Shown piece after piece: positions 50,714 through 62,000 of a DNA stretch of 64,000 bases (within the stretch, counting starts at the first letter, position 1; every line of letters starts with the position of its first letter). The position numbers and the translations under genes were made by a program. The notes below the pieces were generated by a model, which searched no databases, was not told where the DNA came from, and was given only the letters and a program-made list of their open reading frames with translations. Where the stretch lies: contig JAZGTH010000007.1 in the NCBI GenBank assembly GCA_036877525.1, positions 11,021,001-11,085,000 on the forward strand, in the 5' to 3' direction. This DNA is from Chromobotia macracanthus. Taxonomy: Eukaryota; Chordata; Actinopteri; Cypriniformes; Botiidae.

Positions 50714-50809
50714 TATAACATTATGGGGCTCTCAGGAGATAGTTTCGATATAGAACTCATCAGATGTGACAAGCAGCCCAAGAACAAGGAGAGGCTGAAG
50801 GTTTTGAAG
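50714..50809 (+). pseudogene. vwa8: VWA8 exon remnant 15, open (VWA domain)
   Basis: The acceptor is cctttgtag and the donor TTGAAG|gtacag. All 32 codons are open: YNIMGLSGDSFDIELIRCDK and QPKNKERLKVLK. VWA8 has YDIVGHSGDGYNIGLVPMNK and IPKDNKQRLEILK. The length is exact. Asp and His at second and sixth positions of the family motif are changed to Asn and Leu, which suggests relaxed constraint even here. Confidence 0.9.
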
Positions 50810-52019
50810 GTACAGTAATGAGCCTGTTCCTGTGCTGCAGGCCTGACCTCATTTCCCTGTTTTGTTTGGAAATCTATGCTCTCATGAATCAGTTATGCTG
50901 ACGTAGTAGCAAACATTTCTTGCAGAATTCCTCCTATTGTTTTATGTGACCACATCAGGAAGAAAATCAAGCGTAAATTCTTACACATCTTACACATGAG
51001 ACTGCATTGTTGGGTCATTGATATGTTCTGACACATGATTGTGGCCAGACTGGGGCCCTTAAAATGTAAATAATTCCCTTTCTTTTCAAAGCCATGTACT
51101 TCTGGTTGCTTCTCACCCACTGGGTGTTTTGATATGACTGTCTGATTACTAAGGTGTCTGTTATAGAATTAAGTACATAATAACAGCAATGTTACATAAT
51201 GAACATAATGATGTAAGTAGAGTTGAACTGCTTGTGTATAAATTAATTGGCAAAATTAAATGGTAGTATCGCAAGCAGCAGCGCTGCTGGGGGTGGAGGA
51301 TTAGGACCATTCTAAGTGCCCTGGTTATACAGGTGACCCAGCAGAACCAGACTAAATAGGGACAGAGGGAGCCCCTGGTAGCAAGAAAGTTTATAATACC
51401 TATAATAAAATATGAATAAACCTATTATTAATATATTATAGAATATAAACCTACTATAATCTATTATCATTTCTATTAATTTTACCCATGGCAGTTGCTG
51501 ACCAAACAGTATAATTTAATTAAATATATGCAATTTGTGCGTTTATGTTAAGTTAAAGTGAATGTGACATTTTGTCAGCTATGGTAACCCATACCCGAAA
51601 TGTGACCCCTGCATTTAACCCATCACTGGAGGGTTAAATGCGGAGGCACCCAGGGGGTTGGGTGCCTTACTCAAGGACACTTCAATTGCTACCTGCCAGT
51701 GCAGTGGAATCAAACCAGCAACCTTCTGTTTACAAGCCTAACTTACTAGCCAGTATGCCACAGCTGCCCCGTATACACATGCTCATTAGTTTGTCTGATT
51801 TTTCAGTTTATTTGATATGCTATTAAAACATAAACTGAGATTTTGATCCAATTCAAATAGATAGGAGTTATGCTTGCATGTTTATTGTCTATATACAAAA
51901 TATCTTCAAAGTTGCCTGCTGTGTTTGAATATACAGGACCCCACAGGTGAGACTGTGTGTTCTCTCAGGCAGCTGAATATGCATTATAATCTCTTTTTTG
52001 GTGTATGCCCCTTTCTCAG
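50810..52019. other. Pseudo-intron with inverted SINE
   Basis: The only recognisable content is the - strand SINE at 51566-51771. Confidence 0.5.
51566..51771 (-). mobile_element. tRNA-derived SINE, HE1/DANA type
   Basis: Reversed, it begins gcagctgtggcatactggct (box A) with ggtttgattccactgc (box B). It then has cttgagtaaggcacccaacc, gatgggttaaatgcaggggt and gtatgggttaccatagctga. This is the same family as at 20.63 kb, without the GT expansion. Confidence 0.82.
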
Positions 52020-52239
52020 ACCATTCATGCCCAGTCGCAGTTCTGCATGAGCGGGGACTACACGCTGGAAGGCCCTGAACTGAAGATGAAGAAATTGCCA
52101 CGTAAAGAAGCCAATTTGCATTTTGGCATTGTGTTGAGCAACAGCAACCTGGCATCAGCCTCGCACGTGCCCTCACCAGCAACCCACAGGTCAATGCCTT
52201 TGCCATCTTTATTGGTTCCCTAGGAAAACAGGCAGACAG
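52020..52239 (+). pseudogene. vwa8: VWA8 exon remnant 16, two small deletions
   Basis: The acceptor is cctttctcag and the donor GACAG|gtgagc. The frame reads TIHAQSQFCMSGDYTLEGPE, then HFGIVLSNSNL. Two short deletions follow (near 52150 and 52160). After them another frame reads RALTSNPQVNAFAIFIGSLG and KQAD. VWA8 has HAHSQFCMSGDHTLEGTE, VIVLSDANL and DPQVNAFAIFIGSLGDQA. The deletions remove much of the NLSRYGIHPAKF segment. Confidence 0.92.
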
Positions 52240-52868
52240 GTGAGCTTAATGTCTTACATCATCTTAACTCAGCCTGGCATCACTCTTTTGGTCATGTGTT
52301 GAACTTAAATGGAGCTTGCTTAAATGTTAAGCCTGGATTAGATCCAGAGGGTTGTGACAGCAGTGCCAGTGAAGTGGCTATGAGGGAAAATCCCTTTCTA
52401 AAGTTCGGCTAAGAAAACAAGGCTCGTTTCATTGCTAAATGCAGTCCAAAGAATGAGATGTTTAGGACACTATAATAAAGCATCATGACTTTGTAAAAAT
52501 GTAATTAGCATTCTTTTCTGCAACCATGTCATTACTTTGCTTCAGCCTGTATAATTTGCATGGCTCTTAAGATCTGTGACTCGTATAAAAGAAAAGAGTC
52601 TATTGGCTTATCTACAGCTCTCTTTGGTGTATTGTTTGCAATGTTTAGTGGATTTAGTGGGTCACATGGCACATGGAGAGAACTTGAAGGCATGTGTTGG
52701 GCAAAATGACACTACAGAATGATTAGTGAGAAGGGAGGTGCTGCAACTAAGTGAAAGGACATGGGAGGTACTTAGTGTTCAGCCTTTTTAACTTATCAAA
52801 GCCCCACCATGAATGACAGCTAGTCCCTCCATGGAGGAATTGTAACTTTCTTTATCTCTGACATACAG

Positions 52869-52990
52869 GGTCCTTGCCTTCTGGACGTTCCTTTGTCACC
52901 ATGGACACCTAACAGATCTCTCAAATCCTTCAGCAGATTTTCACATCCACCATGTGTCTTGTGCCTGAGAGAACACCAGCAGTTAGGTGA
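52869..52990 (+). pseudogene. vwa8: VWA8 exon remnant 17, terminal exon with stop
   Basis: The acceptor is gacatacag. The frame reads SLPSGRSFVTMDT, stop (TAA 52910-52912, where Lys is expected), QISQILQQIFTSTM, then a short unrelated tail to TGA at 52988-52990. VWA8 ends LPAGRSFVAMDTKDIPQILQ, QIFTSTMLSSV. The family stop just after TSTM is not kept. No clear polyadenylation signal is visible just downstream. Confidence 0.92.
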
Positions 52991-53368
52991 ATCTCATGAA
53001 ACCTAACAGGTCACCCATGGTGCTCTTTGCTTCCAGTACGAGTTGAGTGAATCTCATGAAAACATGTATGGTCACATTTCACCTTAAAAAAGAAAAAAAA
53101 ACTGTGCTTTGCAAAATCATTCCCATTTTAGAACAGGAAGATTCTTTCTCCTATGACTTTGTTTGCATGACAATATAGCATCACCCTTTAAAATTCTCTT
53201 TTCTATAATACAAAAGATCTAATTGTCATCGCTGTAGTGTAGGAATACATAACATCTAAATTGATTTACATTAAAAATTCATTGCATTACTTTTTTGTAA
53301 TAGAAGTTGAATATAACTATTGCTGTATTCATAATTTAATAAGAATCATTATAACTGAGAGTAATGGA

Positions 53369-53448
<80 letters not shown>

Positions 53449-56400
53449 TTTATATATGGAAACATAAATATGGAAACATAAACTCAGAAGTAAAATGTTT
53501 AGATAAATGTGAAAAAATGTGTTATGCAAAAAGTTATTAATTTACTTAATGTTAATTCATCTAAAATACACAAAAAATTTAGATTTCCTTTAAGTGACCT
53601 GGACCTGGTTGCATGAACTTCTTAGTCAGGATCTATGATGGATGCTTTGGTATGTATCTGTTTCTATCATACTCCTCTGTTTCTAATACAAGAGATTCTG
53701 GACAATCACGCTTACAAATCTGAATAATTCAGTAATATATAAGGAGTGAGCTGTATGAGGGTAATATTTTGCACATAAGGTACATAAAGCATGGACACTT
53801 ATAGATTATGTTTGCGCATATGTCTGTTTTAGCATATTCAGAGTAAACTGTTGTTTTGTTTGTATATTATGTAAGCGCCTGCTTCCTTTCAAAATCATCT
53901 AAACACCTCATGATTTTAGAGTGCATGCATTCTGTAACTTATAAGAGTGACTGAGACGAGAGAGTCAGCCGCACACCGCTACCACCCATCTTCCATCACT
54001 TCCCCTAGAATCTTTTTCTATCCTGAGAAACCAGAAGTGCAATTCCAAACCACACTCCTCAGCCGTCCCATTACACACTCATCACTCTTTAACCCAATGA
54101 GTGCAAATGAAAATGTATTTCTGATCTCTGACAGACCTGATGCACCGCCGACACAGAGCTTTCTAAAATACAGTCACTTCACAGGAAAAGCAGTCTTCTG
54201 AAATAACAGGGTTGAGCAAAAATTCGAAATTTTTTTATTGGCTGGTTTCATGAGCAGGCTTTGAATTCCTGAATTGAATAGGCCACACTCTACACTGAAT
54301 TTAAACTGGAATGACAGGAAGCAGAATTCATTTTGATATTCTGTTTAAATTTTGTGACTTAAATAATTACATCATTAACCACATGGTTTTATTTAAATTC
54401 AGTAACTTTAATCTGTTGATTGTAATTAATCTTCCATTTTGTAAAGTTTGCAATAAACAATTCTATACATGGCATTTTAGACATTGACTTTTAATTATGT
54501 AATGTAATACACTATATGTTGTATGATAACATTTTATGTTATCATAACAGTTTATGACTAATTTTACTGAAAAATGAAATGTAATATTAAAATCCATTTA
54601 AATTACATTTCATAGAATTCAAATTACAATTCTATATCATGTTTTCTACCTCAATTCAAATTTTTTTAAATTTGTTCAAAAGTTCAATTCTCAAATTAAT
54701 TCTGAATAGTTCACAAGCCTGAGGAAAAGCAAATCAAATCATAAGACCAGATTAAAGTTTCACTTTGAGCACACAAAGATGTGGGTATTTTTATCTCTAT
54801 TTTTATCAGAAGATTATAGCCTTCTGTACATCCTGTGTTTGTAAGTGAACTTGCGGAAAACGGTTCTTCTGGACTTCCTGTCATATTTGACCTCTGGTCT
54901 GTGTTTTTGACATCAGGTCAGTGTTAGCTGAGTTTGAAATGTTTTCTACCTGACTGCACATGCTTCCTTACTGTTACATAAACTCCTTAGCCCCTCTGAG
55001 ATGCATGTTCTCCAAGTGCTCCATCTGTGTCAACAGTGCAATATTTTTCCTTCCTGTCATATGGGACCTGTTGACGCCCGGCCCTGCCACCCTGCCCCTC
55101 ACACTAAGCTGAGGAATCCAGCACCTGACTCCAGTTACCCAACACTCTCGAGATGTTACCAAGGTGAAAGTGGGCATGTAATTTATATCTCTCGGATGAG
55201 CTGCTCGGAAGTAGCAGGAAGAGAGCTGGGCTGGGTTTCCAGAATGTTCTACAGAATTTCTCTATTAACAACTCTCAGGCTCTGTTCAAAACCTGATTAG
55301 CTGCCTATGTAGGGAACATTTAATGCATCATAGACACCTACAATATCTTAATTCTAACAGTTGTAGCAGTGTCACATGTATTATCCATTACAGAGATAAC
55401 AATCCCAAAATGCTTTTGGTCAGGTGAAGTTGTGTCTATTTATATAGTGCTTTTTGCTTTTGCTTTGCTTTGTTGATTGATTCAAAGCAACTTTACAGTA
55501 ATAAACATGGTTGCAACAAGATCGGTAAATAAATCTGTTTAAGATTGGCTGAGTGGTGCTGTTGTTTCAAACTGTGGTAGTTTTGGAAGCCTAAAAACAC
55601 ATGTGCTGCCATAACATACTCCACTTGGGTGGTGTGCCAACACGTAACTCATCGTGAATAAATTAAGCATCATACACCATTCAACCACACAGGCCCTTGG
55701 TTCTTTTCTCATTTAGTACTTGTCAAGACTAATTGTATTTTTAACTGCCATAAATGTTGTGTTGTAAAAACAACATAATGACTCACTATTACAGTCATTA
55801 AACAGTCTAACTTAGAGGTATGTTTTGAAGTTAGTAATTGCTGAACATGTAAATTATTCTTTGATATTTTGATGTGGCCTGTTTTTATGATTTCGGCATC
55901 TTTTATTCAGCTGAGTTGGTGGGTTTGAGCATTTTCCTTTCACACCAGCATGAGGATATTTCATCCACCATACAGATGCAGACAATTGGAATTACATACT
56001 GTTCTCTCCTGCTCACCCCTCCAATCCCCCTGAAGTCTCACTCCATAAATAAACTGTATTTTGTCCTTGCTCCTCTCTGTCATCTTTGAACTTTCCAAAC
56101 ATGTGTACTTGGAGAGTGATCTCTGTACCAATTTCCCTATAAGCTCTTTTCCAAAACCTAGTGAGCTGCCTACCTAGACAGCATTGAATGCAATATACAC
56201 ATACTTGCAACACAAAGGTTGCCTTCTAATTTGCTTTGTTTTGGCCAGATTCTAAAGCAAACTTGACTGATTCTTTCAGGTATGAGTTCATTCCAGAATA
56301 CATTGCATTAACAAATTAGCAACATATGTTCAGTGTTTAGAAGCATCTATTCACAGTAAGGTAACAGGAAGAAAGCTGGTTAGATAGTATTATTACTAAA

Positions 56401-57022
56401 CATCATAGGAACCAATAATCACAATCCTCATTGTGTGTGGCACCTGCAGCTCTGCAGAAACTTTTTAGGAACAAAGCAGTTAGGATGTTTGTTAATGATT
56501 TCCATTATGTGTTTCTCTCTTTGCAGCCCAACCTTTGACTGCATTGTTCTGGTAGTGCAATGACAGAACGACTAAAGGTGACAAATCTTTAAGTCATCCT
56601 GAAACAATGAAATGTCTAGATTGCTCAGAAGTGTGGTGACCACAGTAAATGTTTATATACTCTATACACAATATGTTAGTGTCAAGATTCAGTGGTTTTG
56701 TTGAGGCAACAACCTGTAGTCTTTATTTCAGCTTTCTCAGACTCTCCAAGCAGATGTCAAAACACTTACATTACAAAATGCATGTGTCAAATAAGTGCCT
56801 TTAATCTGTGCGTTAACTGTCATTTTCTGTGCAGAACACTGTTATTTTAAAACATAACCACAATGGATGCAGCCTTTGCTTTTTGATCCACAGATTAATG
56901 TTTTAATGTTTCTTCTAACTTAGTTTTTATGTAATATGATGTTGCGGTATTTTTCTTAAAGAGAATGCATTGCAATTTTGCATTACTCTAATTTATGTGT
57001 TGTGTATGTATGGCATTTGGCA
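52991..57022. other. Intergenic, nothing coding recognised
   Basis: Contents are a short direct repeat (agtgaatctcatgaaaac and variants near 52.99 and 53.05 kb), a long TA tract (53369-53444) and AT-rich DNA. A GC-richer patch at 55020-55170 has open frames but no domain I can name. Confidence 0.45.
53369..53444. repeat. (TA)n tract, about 75 bp
   Basis: Almost uninterrupted TA dinucleotides. The peptide frames over it are artefacts. Confidence 0.95.
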
Positions 57023-57159
57023 GGAAACGGGGGTGGCCAGTCAAGAGGAGCTGCAGGGTGAAGCTAAAGGAGAGAGGAGCCATGGTGGAGATCTGGTGGG
57101 ACTTTCGGATGAAACCAAAGGGCCGACCAACGGAAGTGGATCCTCCGACGGACCAAGGT
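57023..57159 (+). pseudogene. Possible orphan exon with AT-hook-like motifs
   Basis: This stretch is much richer in G and C than its surroundings. The frame reads GRKRGWPVKRSCRVKLKERG, then AMVEIWWDFRMKPKGRPTEV and DPPTDQ. It ends at a good donor (GACCAAG|gtgaca) with a weaker acceptor (tggcatttggcag). KRGWP and KGRP resemble AT-hook cores (RGRP); the first would need a C-to-T change from CGG to TGG. I do not recognise the gene. It could be a decayed exon of a neighbouring gene or a chance frame. Confidence 0.35.
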
Positions 57160-57560
57160 GACATCAATGACCGGGAAGTCTGTGGGGGTAAAAGTCACAC
57201 ACACCTACATTGTGGGGAAATTGGTTAGTAAAAATATAAATTATGCTATTTTAAAAGTGTACAAATTCTAAAAAAGGCTTCTATGAGGGTTAGGTACAGG
57301 GGTAGGGTGAGGATTAGTTGATAGAATATTCAGCTTGTACAGTATGAGTCATTATGTCTATGGAAAGTACCCACAAAGCGTGTGTGTGTGTGCGCGTATA
57401 AGGGCTCTGAGTTTGCAGGCACTGTGTGGGTTGTGCATTCACAGGAACTGATCAGGTGTGTGTGATCTGTCATTACTACCTAATTAAGTCAACATAAACT
57501 GCCAAAAAGAGCAGGGAGATGTAAAAAAAAAAAGCTTGGATAGTTCTGATCCTGAATGCT

Positions 57561-57677
57561 GATACAACATGCATACATAGGTTTATGTATGCATGAACCT
57601 ATGTTACATAGGTTCATGCATACATAGGTTGTATTAACCTATGTTGTATTAACCTATTAACATAGGTTAATACAACA
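57561..57677. repeat. Cluster of nested perfect palindromes
   Basis: There are 20-bp arms 57584-57603 and 57607-57626 with a 3-base loop, 12-bp arms 57568-57579 and 57584-57595, and 17-bp arms 57629-57645 and 57659-57675. All are exact. The motif acataggtt or its reverse recurs throughout. Confidence 0.93.
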
Positions 57678-58204
57678 TTCTATCTGTGCTGAAAAACACT
57701 ATATAATAGCATGAAACTCTAAAGTTGATTTTATGGGATGATGCAAATAACAAGTCTTGTTATCTATTATACTGTTTTAAACGGGTTCCTCCATCAGTTC
57801 TTTAATGCAAGTTAATGCAGGAATGTAAATTCTCTGACCTCAAGGCTGAGTCTTTCCTGCCTGACACAGTGAGGGCAACAAAATATGAATATTCAAGAAA
57901 ATATGAATATTCAGGGTCTGACCAAAAAGACCAGGTGCCAAGAGATACAAATTGGGCTGTTGGTCATGATGGTTTTAAGCCCTGAGTTCCAGAGAACTCT
58001 AAACTTCAGCATAACTCTGCCAGAACACTGCAGCTTCCACAATGCACTAGTGTCACATGGGACAAAAACAAGTCCAGATGTCTTGGACTGAATTTGACAT
58101 TTTCTCTAAATCTTTTTAACAACAGTCCTTCAGTCTTGTGTAATCTTTATTTGATGCTCCTGATTTTCTAAATCTGATTTTTGTTCTGAATGTTAATGTT
58201 ATAG

Positions 58205-58330
58205 TAAGGGATAGTAAGCTCAAAAATGAAAATTCTGTCATTGTTTATAGTCACTATCATGTGGTTCAAAACTTTTTCATACTGTTTTTTCTGTGGGAAA
58301 ACAGAAAAATTGTCAAGAATCATCATGCAG
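58205..58330 (+). repeat. GGATAGTTCACCC-type repeat fragment
   Basis: It contains gggatagtaagctcaaaaat, then gaaaattctgtcattgttta and catgtggttcaaaac, a diverged copy of the family's left part. Confidence 0.6.
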
Positions 58331-58375
58331 CTCATTTCCATACAGCAGTTTATAGTGAAGTTCAAGATCCAAAAA

Positions 58376-58530
58376 GTGTTCCTGTAGCTCAGTTGGTATA
58401 GCATATAGCCTTTGCAGCGGTTGTGGGTTCAAAACACAGGGAACACACATACTGATAAATTGTATAGCTTGAAAGCACTGTAAGTCGCTTTGGATAAAAG
58501 CATCTTCAAAATTCATACATGTAATGTAAA
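58376..58530 (+). mobile_element. tRNA-derived SINE with LINE-like tail
   Basis: The head is very tRNA-like: box A tgtagctcagttggtatagc and box B gggttcaaaacac. The tail reads gtaagtcgctttggataaaa, then gcatcttcaaaattc. It probably derives from an elongator-type tRNA head; no cloverleaf gene is claimed. Confidence 0.8.
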
Positions 58531-59030
58531 AACTGTACTATACACAAAACAATATAAAAATGTAGTAGAAGTATATTACATTAAAGTGGATGTCTAGATA
58601 TTGCTTTATCACAGCTATTGTTATTTTCTTCATAATATCTTGAGTGACGTATTTCTCCACCTCTCTTCATTTTTGTGTTCTTTCATCACTGGATTATCTC
58701 ACATGGGTGTGACTTTGTGCTTGGTGGGCCTGTTGTCCTCTCCAGTGTGTGTTAAACACTGATTAGTTTTGCAGAAAGTGCATTTCCTGTGAGTGCATGT
58801 GCAGGCAGCTGGGTCAGGCTGATCAACGCCTCTCATTTTCCCAGAGTTCCAGACTGTCCACAGCCTTCAGTGCAGCCTCATGCAAATTATTGCTTGCGGA
58901 CCATTTCAAAATTTGGTTTATAAAAGTTGGCCTAAAAATTCCAGACTCAAGAATTTAGATTCTATTCTAACTGGATGAGCTGCACTATTGTTGTAAATGC
59001 AAGAAAAAAAACATCTGTGACCACACATTC

Positions 59031-59046
59031 AATATATATATATATT

Positions 59047-59072
<26 letters not shown>
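59031..59072. repeat. (TA)n tract
   Basis: A TA run with one ttta interruption at about 59045. Confidence 0.9.
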
Positions 59073-59077
<5 letters not shown>

Positions 59078-62000
59078 GTTGCTTGGCATAAGCAACCCAC
59101 TGAAATTTAAATAAACTGCGTTAATCAAATTCATATTTTTATTTTTAACCAATGTAGCACTTTGCAGACTTTATTATACAGGAGGTATGACTAAATGAAG
59201 GTATGAAGTAAATAAGGATTTACCCGTGTTATATTTAATCTAGGCTAATGGAAACCTAAGTTACAATGATGAGGCAGCACAGGTTTTGTGTTTCTTTATA
59301 AGATCAGGAAATTAAAACCATATTTCTACAATTGGTTACATAATTGGATATAAACGCATACAAACAATCATGCTGGAAGTTGACATGAAATCAAAAGTAA
59401 CCCTATATACTTTGTATACATTATATACTTATATAAAACCAATATAAAAATGAATGAAAAACTTAAATGGGGAAAATATGAAAACTGAAAGGGAAAAACA
59501 CTCATCATAATAGAATGAATGAAAAGCATTATTGAAATGCAGTCTTGACAAACAGCTTTATAGATTTTGATCTTTCCTCATGCAAGAAAGATAGGAGCTC
59601 TGCATTTTTAACATTTAAATTTAACATAAGATTGCAAAAGTGCTATGCGTCATAAAGGCCATTTCAAATTGACTTTAATATAAAAATAAAATGGAGTATT
59701 TGAAAGGTCATAGATAACTCATTCTCTCAGTGCACTCCACAGTGTGCTAATATTTATTGAGTTTTTAAATCTTGAATCTTATATCTGCATGTCACAGCAC
59801 CATCACTTATTATTTCCATGTAAATTCCTCAAAAGTCTCAGGGTATTATTTGCAATTCAGCTGTCTGTTCGTTTTGTTTACTTAAAGTACATTAATAATC
59901 CTTCACTCACCTTTTGCACACGCAGCGTCATTTGTGCAGTGGAAAGTATTACACATGGCTCATAAATCTGGGCAAGTTGAGACAGGGTTAGTGGCAGAGG
60001 TAAAGCCTTGGAGGAAACACTGAGCATCTGTGTCTTTTGTTTGAGAAGAGCCAGCACTTTGTGTGGTTGTTTTTCACTGCATGGATGTGGACAGTAATTA
60101 GATAAGGTCATATCCTACTCACCCCTGCAGATTCTGTTCAGATGCTCGGGCCCCGGGGGCCCTGGGATTGAAGGTAGATGCTTTCATGAAAGTCTTAATA
60201 TAACTTAGGCCCCTATTCTTTCTTATTATAGTTACAATAATTAGGGACTTCAAGGTTTTCCATACCACACATAAATCCTCTCTGTCTGGCAGATTTTATT
60301 GAAATTGGTGCCCTAAGAAATCAAATGACATTGTTACAGCCAAAGCAAGTGATCTGTTCTTTTGCAGCCAATCAGAACATTAACCAGTTCAACACCCTGT
60401 GTGTCTGTCAGTCAATTTTCACATTTGGAAATGTTGAACTCGGGTTTGCTTACGTCTTTACAGGGTGTGTGGTAGAAATTGCTTATAGCATCTGCAAGAG
60501 TTGGCCTTGCTTTATGTCCACAGCTTTTTTTTTAATTATCATTGGAAAAGTTTCCTCTTTGCTTTCTTTTTGTAATATTTAAAAGCCATAAAATAAAATC
60601 ACATTAATGTACGATACAATAAAACGTAGTAAACATTGAGATGACTAACAAATCAGTAGTTAAATGTTATGGTATACACAGCCAAGCATTCTCCCACATA
60701 ACATTAAAAGTACTGCCTGGAGTGAAAGCTGGGGTAATGAGTGGGTATTGACAGATGATGATTTACAGGGTCACATTGCCTCAGGCTATGGGACAGCAAT
60801 GCCTTATCTGAAACACCCTTTTAATGCTGTACTCAAAGTCTTTAGCAACAGTCAGTGCATGTCACGAGTGCGCTGTGGGTCAGATTATGCTGTTGTTCAT
60901 GCATAGAGTTAGAAGTTTGCTAACGCAAAATGTTAAACTTGATACTTTATTTGTCCCACATCATTTATTAACCATTTGTGAATGATACCACATACTATAA
61001 ATTGGCAAAAAAGATAAAGATAAGATCTAAGCCATATCAAGGGACCACAACTGAGCATCATAGTGGTGATTTTTACACGGCCATGCACATTTCAGTAAAA
61101 AAATACAGCCATCTACTTTAAGATAATAATGTGAAGTATTAGTCAGTATAAGCTGCTGACTTTGTAACATTTGATTATCTGGGCATTTCTTTACGTACAT
61201 GCCAACCAATAGAAAATATAGTGACAAGATGATAAAAGATCCCTTTGAGCTGTAAGTGTGACAGGTCAGTCTCCAGACAGTGTCCAGTGAAGGTGTGGTC
61301 AGGGTAAACAGATACTCTTTCACCCTTAAACCTGCAGGGAGTTACACACTTGTCTAAATGAAAGGGTGTTGATTCCAAATGAAGCACTTGTCCACCCACC
61401 TCCTCAACTTCACAGGTGGGTTTTGGCAGGGCAGTTGAAAAATAAAGTGGAAAGGAGTGTGAGACTAGGAGTTTCTAGTTTTTGTATATTAAAATAATTT
61501 AATATACAAAAGTAATTAAAGAAACTATTTAAAACAGTTTTCTAAAAGATTAAAAAAATTACAACATTATTTAACCACCTCAAGCATAATTTGGAAAATG
61601 TGTGTTATGGTTTATCTATTAAAGCAATAGTTCACTAAAAAATGATCTGTCATCATTCAAAACGCCTATGACTCTTTCATCTGTGGGTTAAATGAAGTTT
61701 TTGCTGGATATTCTGGGTGTTTTTCTTCATATGATGAAAGTGAACAGGGAGTAGAGCTTTCATGCTCCGACATGAGCTTTCATGCATCAAATTCCTAGTG
61801 TCTTAAAACTATACAATATTTTTGGAATAGATCAAAAATTGAAATTGTTACTATAAATGAAGTCATGCATCCTGCTTTAAAGCAATGCTCATGCTAAATA
61901 TAAAGTGAAAGCATGCTCAATGAAAAGCCATCTGCAGGAGACAGCTTGTCTTTCAAGCTTTCTAAATTGGGCCTGCATGTCATTGGCAGACCCCTGCCTA

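Larger units (their letters stand above)
1558..52990 (+). pseudogene. vwa8: Decayed, intron-containing VWA8 copy (5' part outside window)
   Basis: VWA8 is a large (about 1,900-residue) mitochondrial protein with dynein-like AAA+ ATPase modules and a C-terminal VWA domain. Seventeen exon remnants in this span match it in order, from the segment reading WLGVEILTMFLFH to the C-terminal QILQQIFTSTM. Most keep GT-AG splice sites, and split codons agree across introns (for example AG|G for Arg at 3704/3951 and 26712/26922). The reading frame is broken by stops at 3640, 3982, 17085, 17121, 26929, 27038, 37903 and 52910, plus frameshifts in at least six exons. Introns make this an unprocessed copy, not a retrocopy. 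Identification rests on recalled family sequence, not a search. Expected exons are missing at 1700-3588, 17560-26630, 27114-37859 and 38016-45772, either deleted or decayed beyond recognition by eye. It could be a dead duplicate with a working paralog elsewhere, or a lineage-specific loss; the window cannot decide. Confidence 0.9.

Noticed and set aside
53261..53529. Frames of alternating Ile and Tyr on both strands
   Set aside because: They come from the TA tract and carry no protein information.
55001..55180. A GC-richer patch with open frames on both strands
   Set aside because: No motif or convincing splice pair; too little to call an exon.
58376..58450. A tRNA gene
   Set aside because: Boxes A and B are present, but the segment runs into a SINE body and LINE-like tail and the cloverleaf is not complete.
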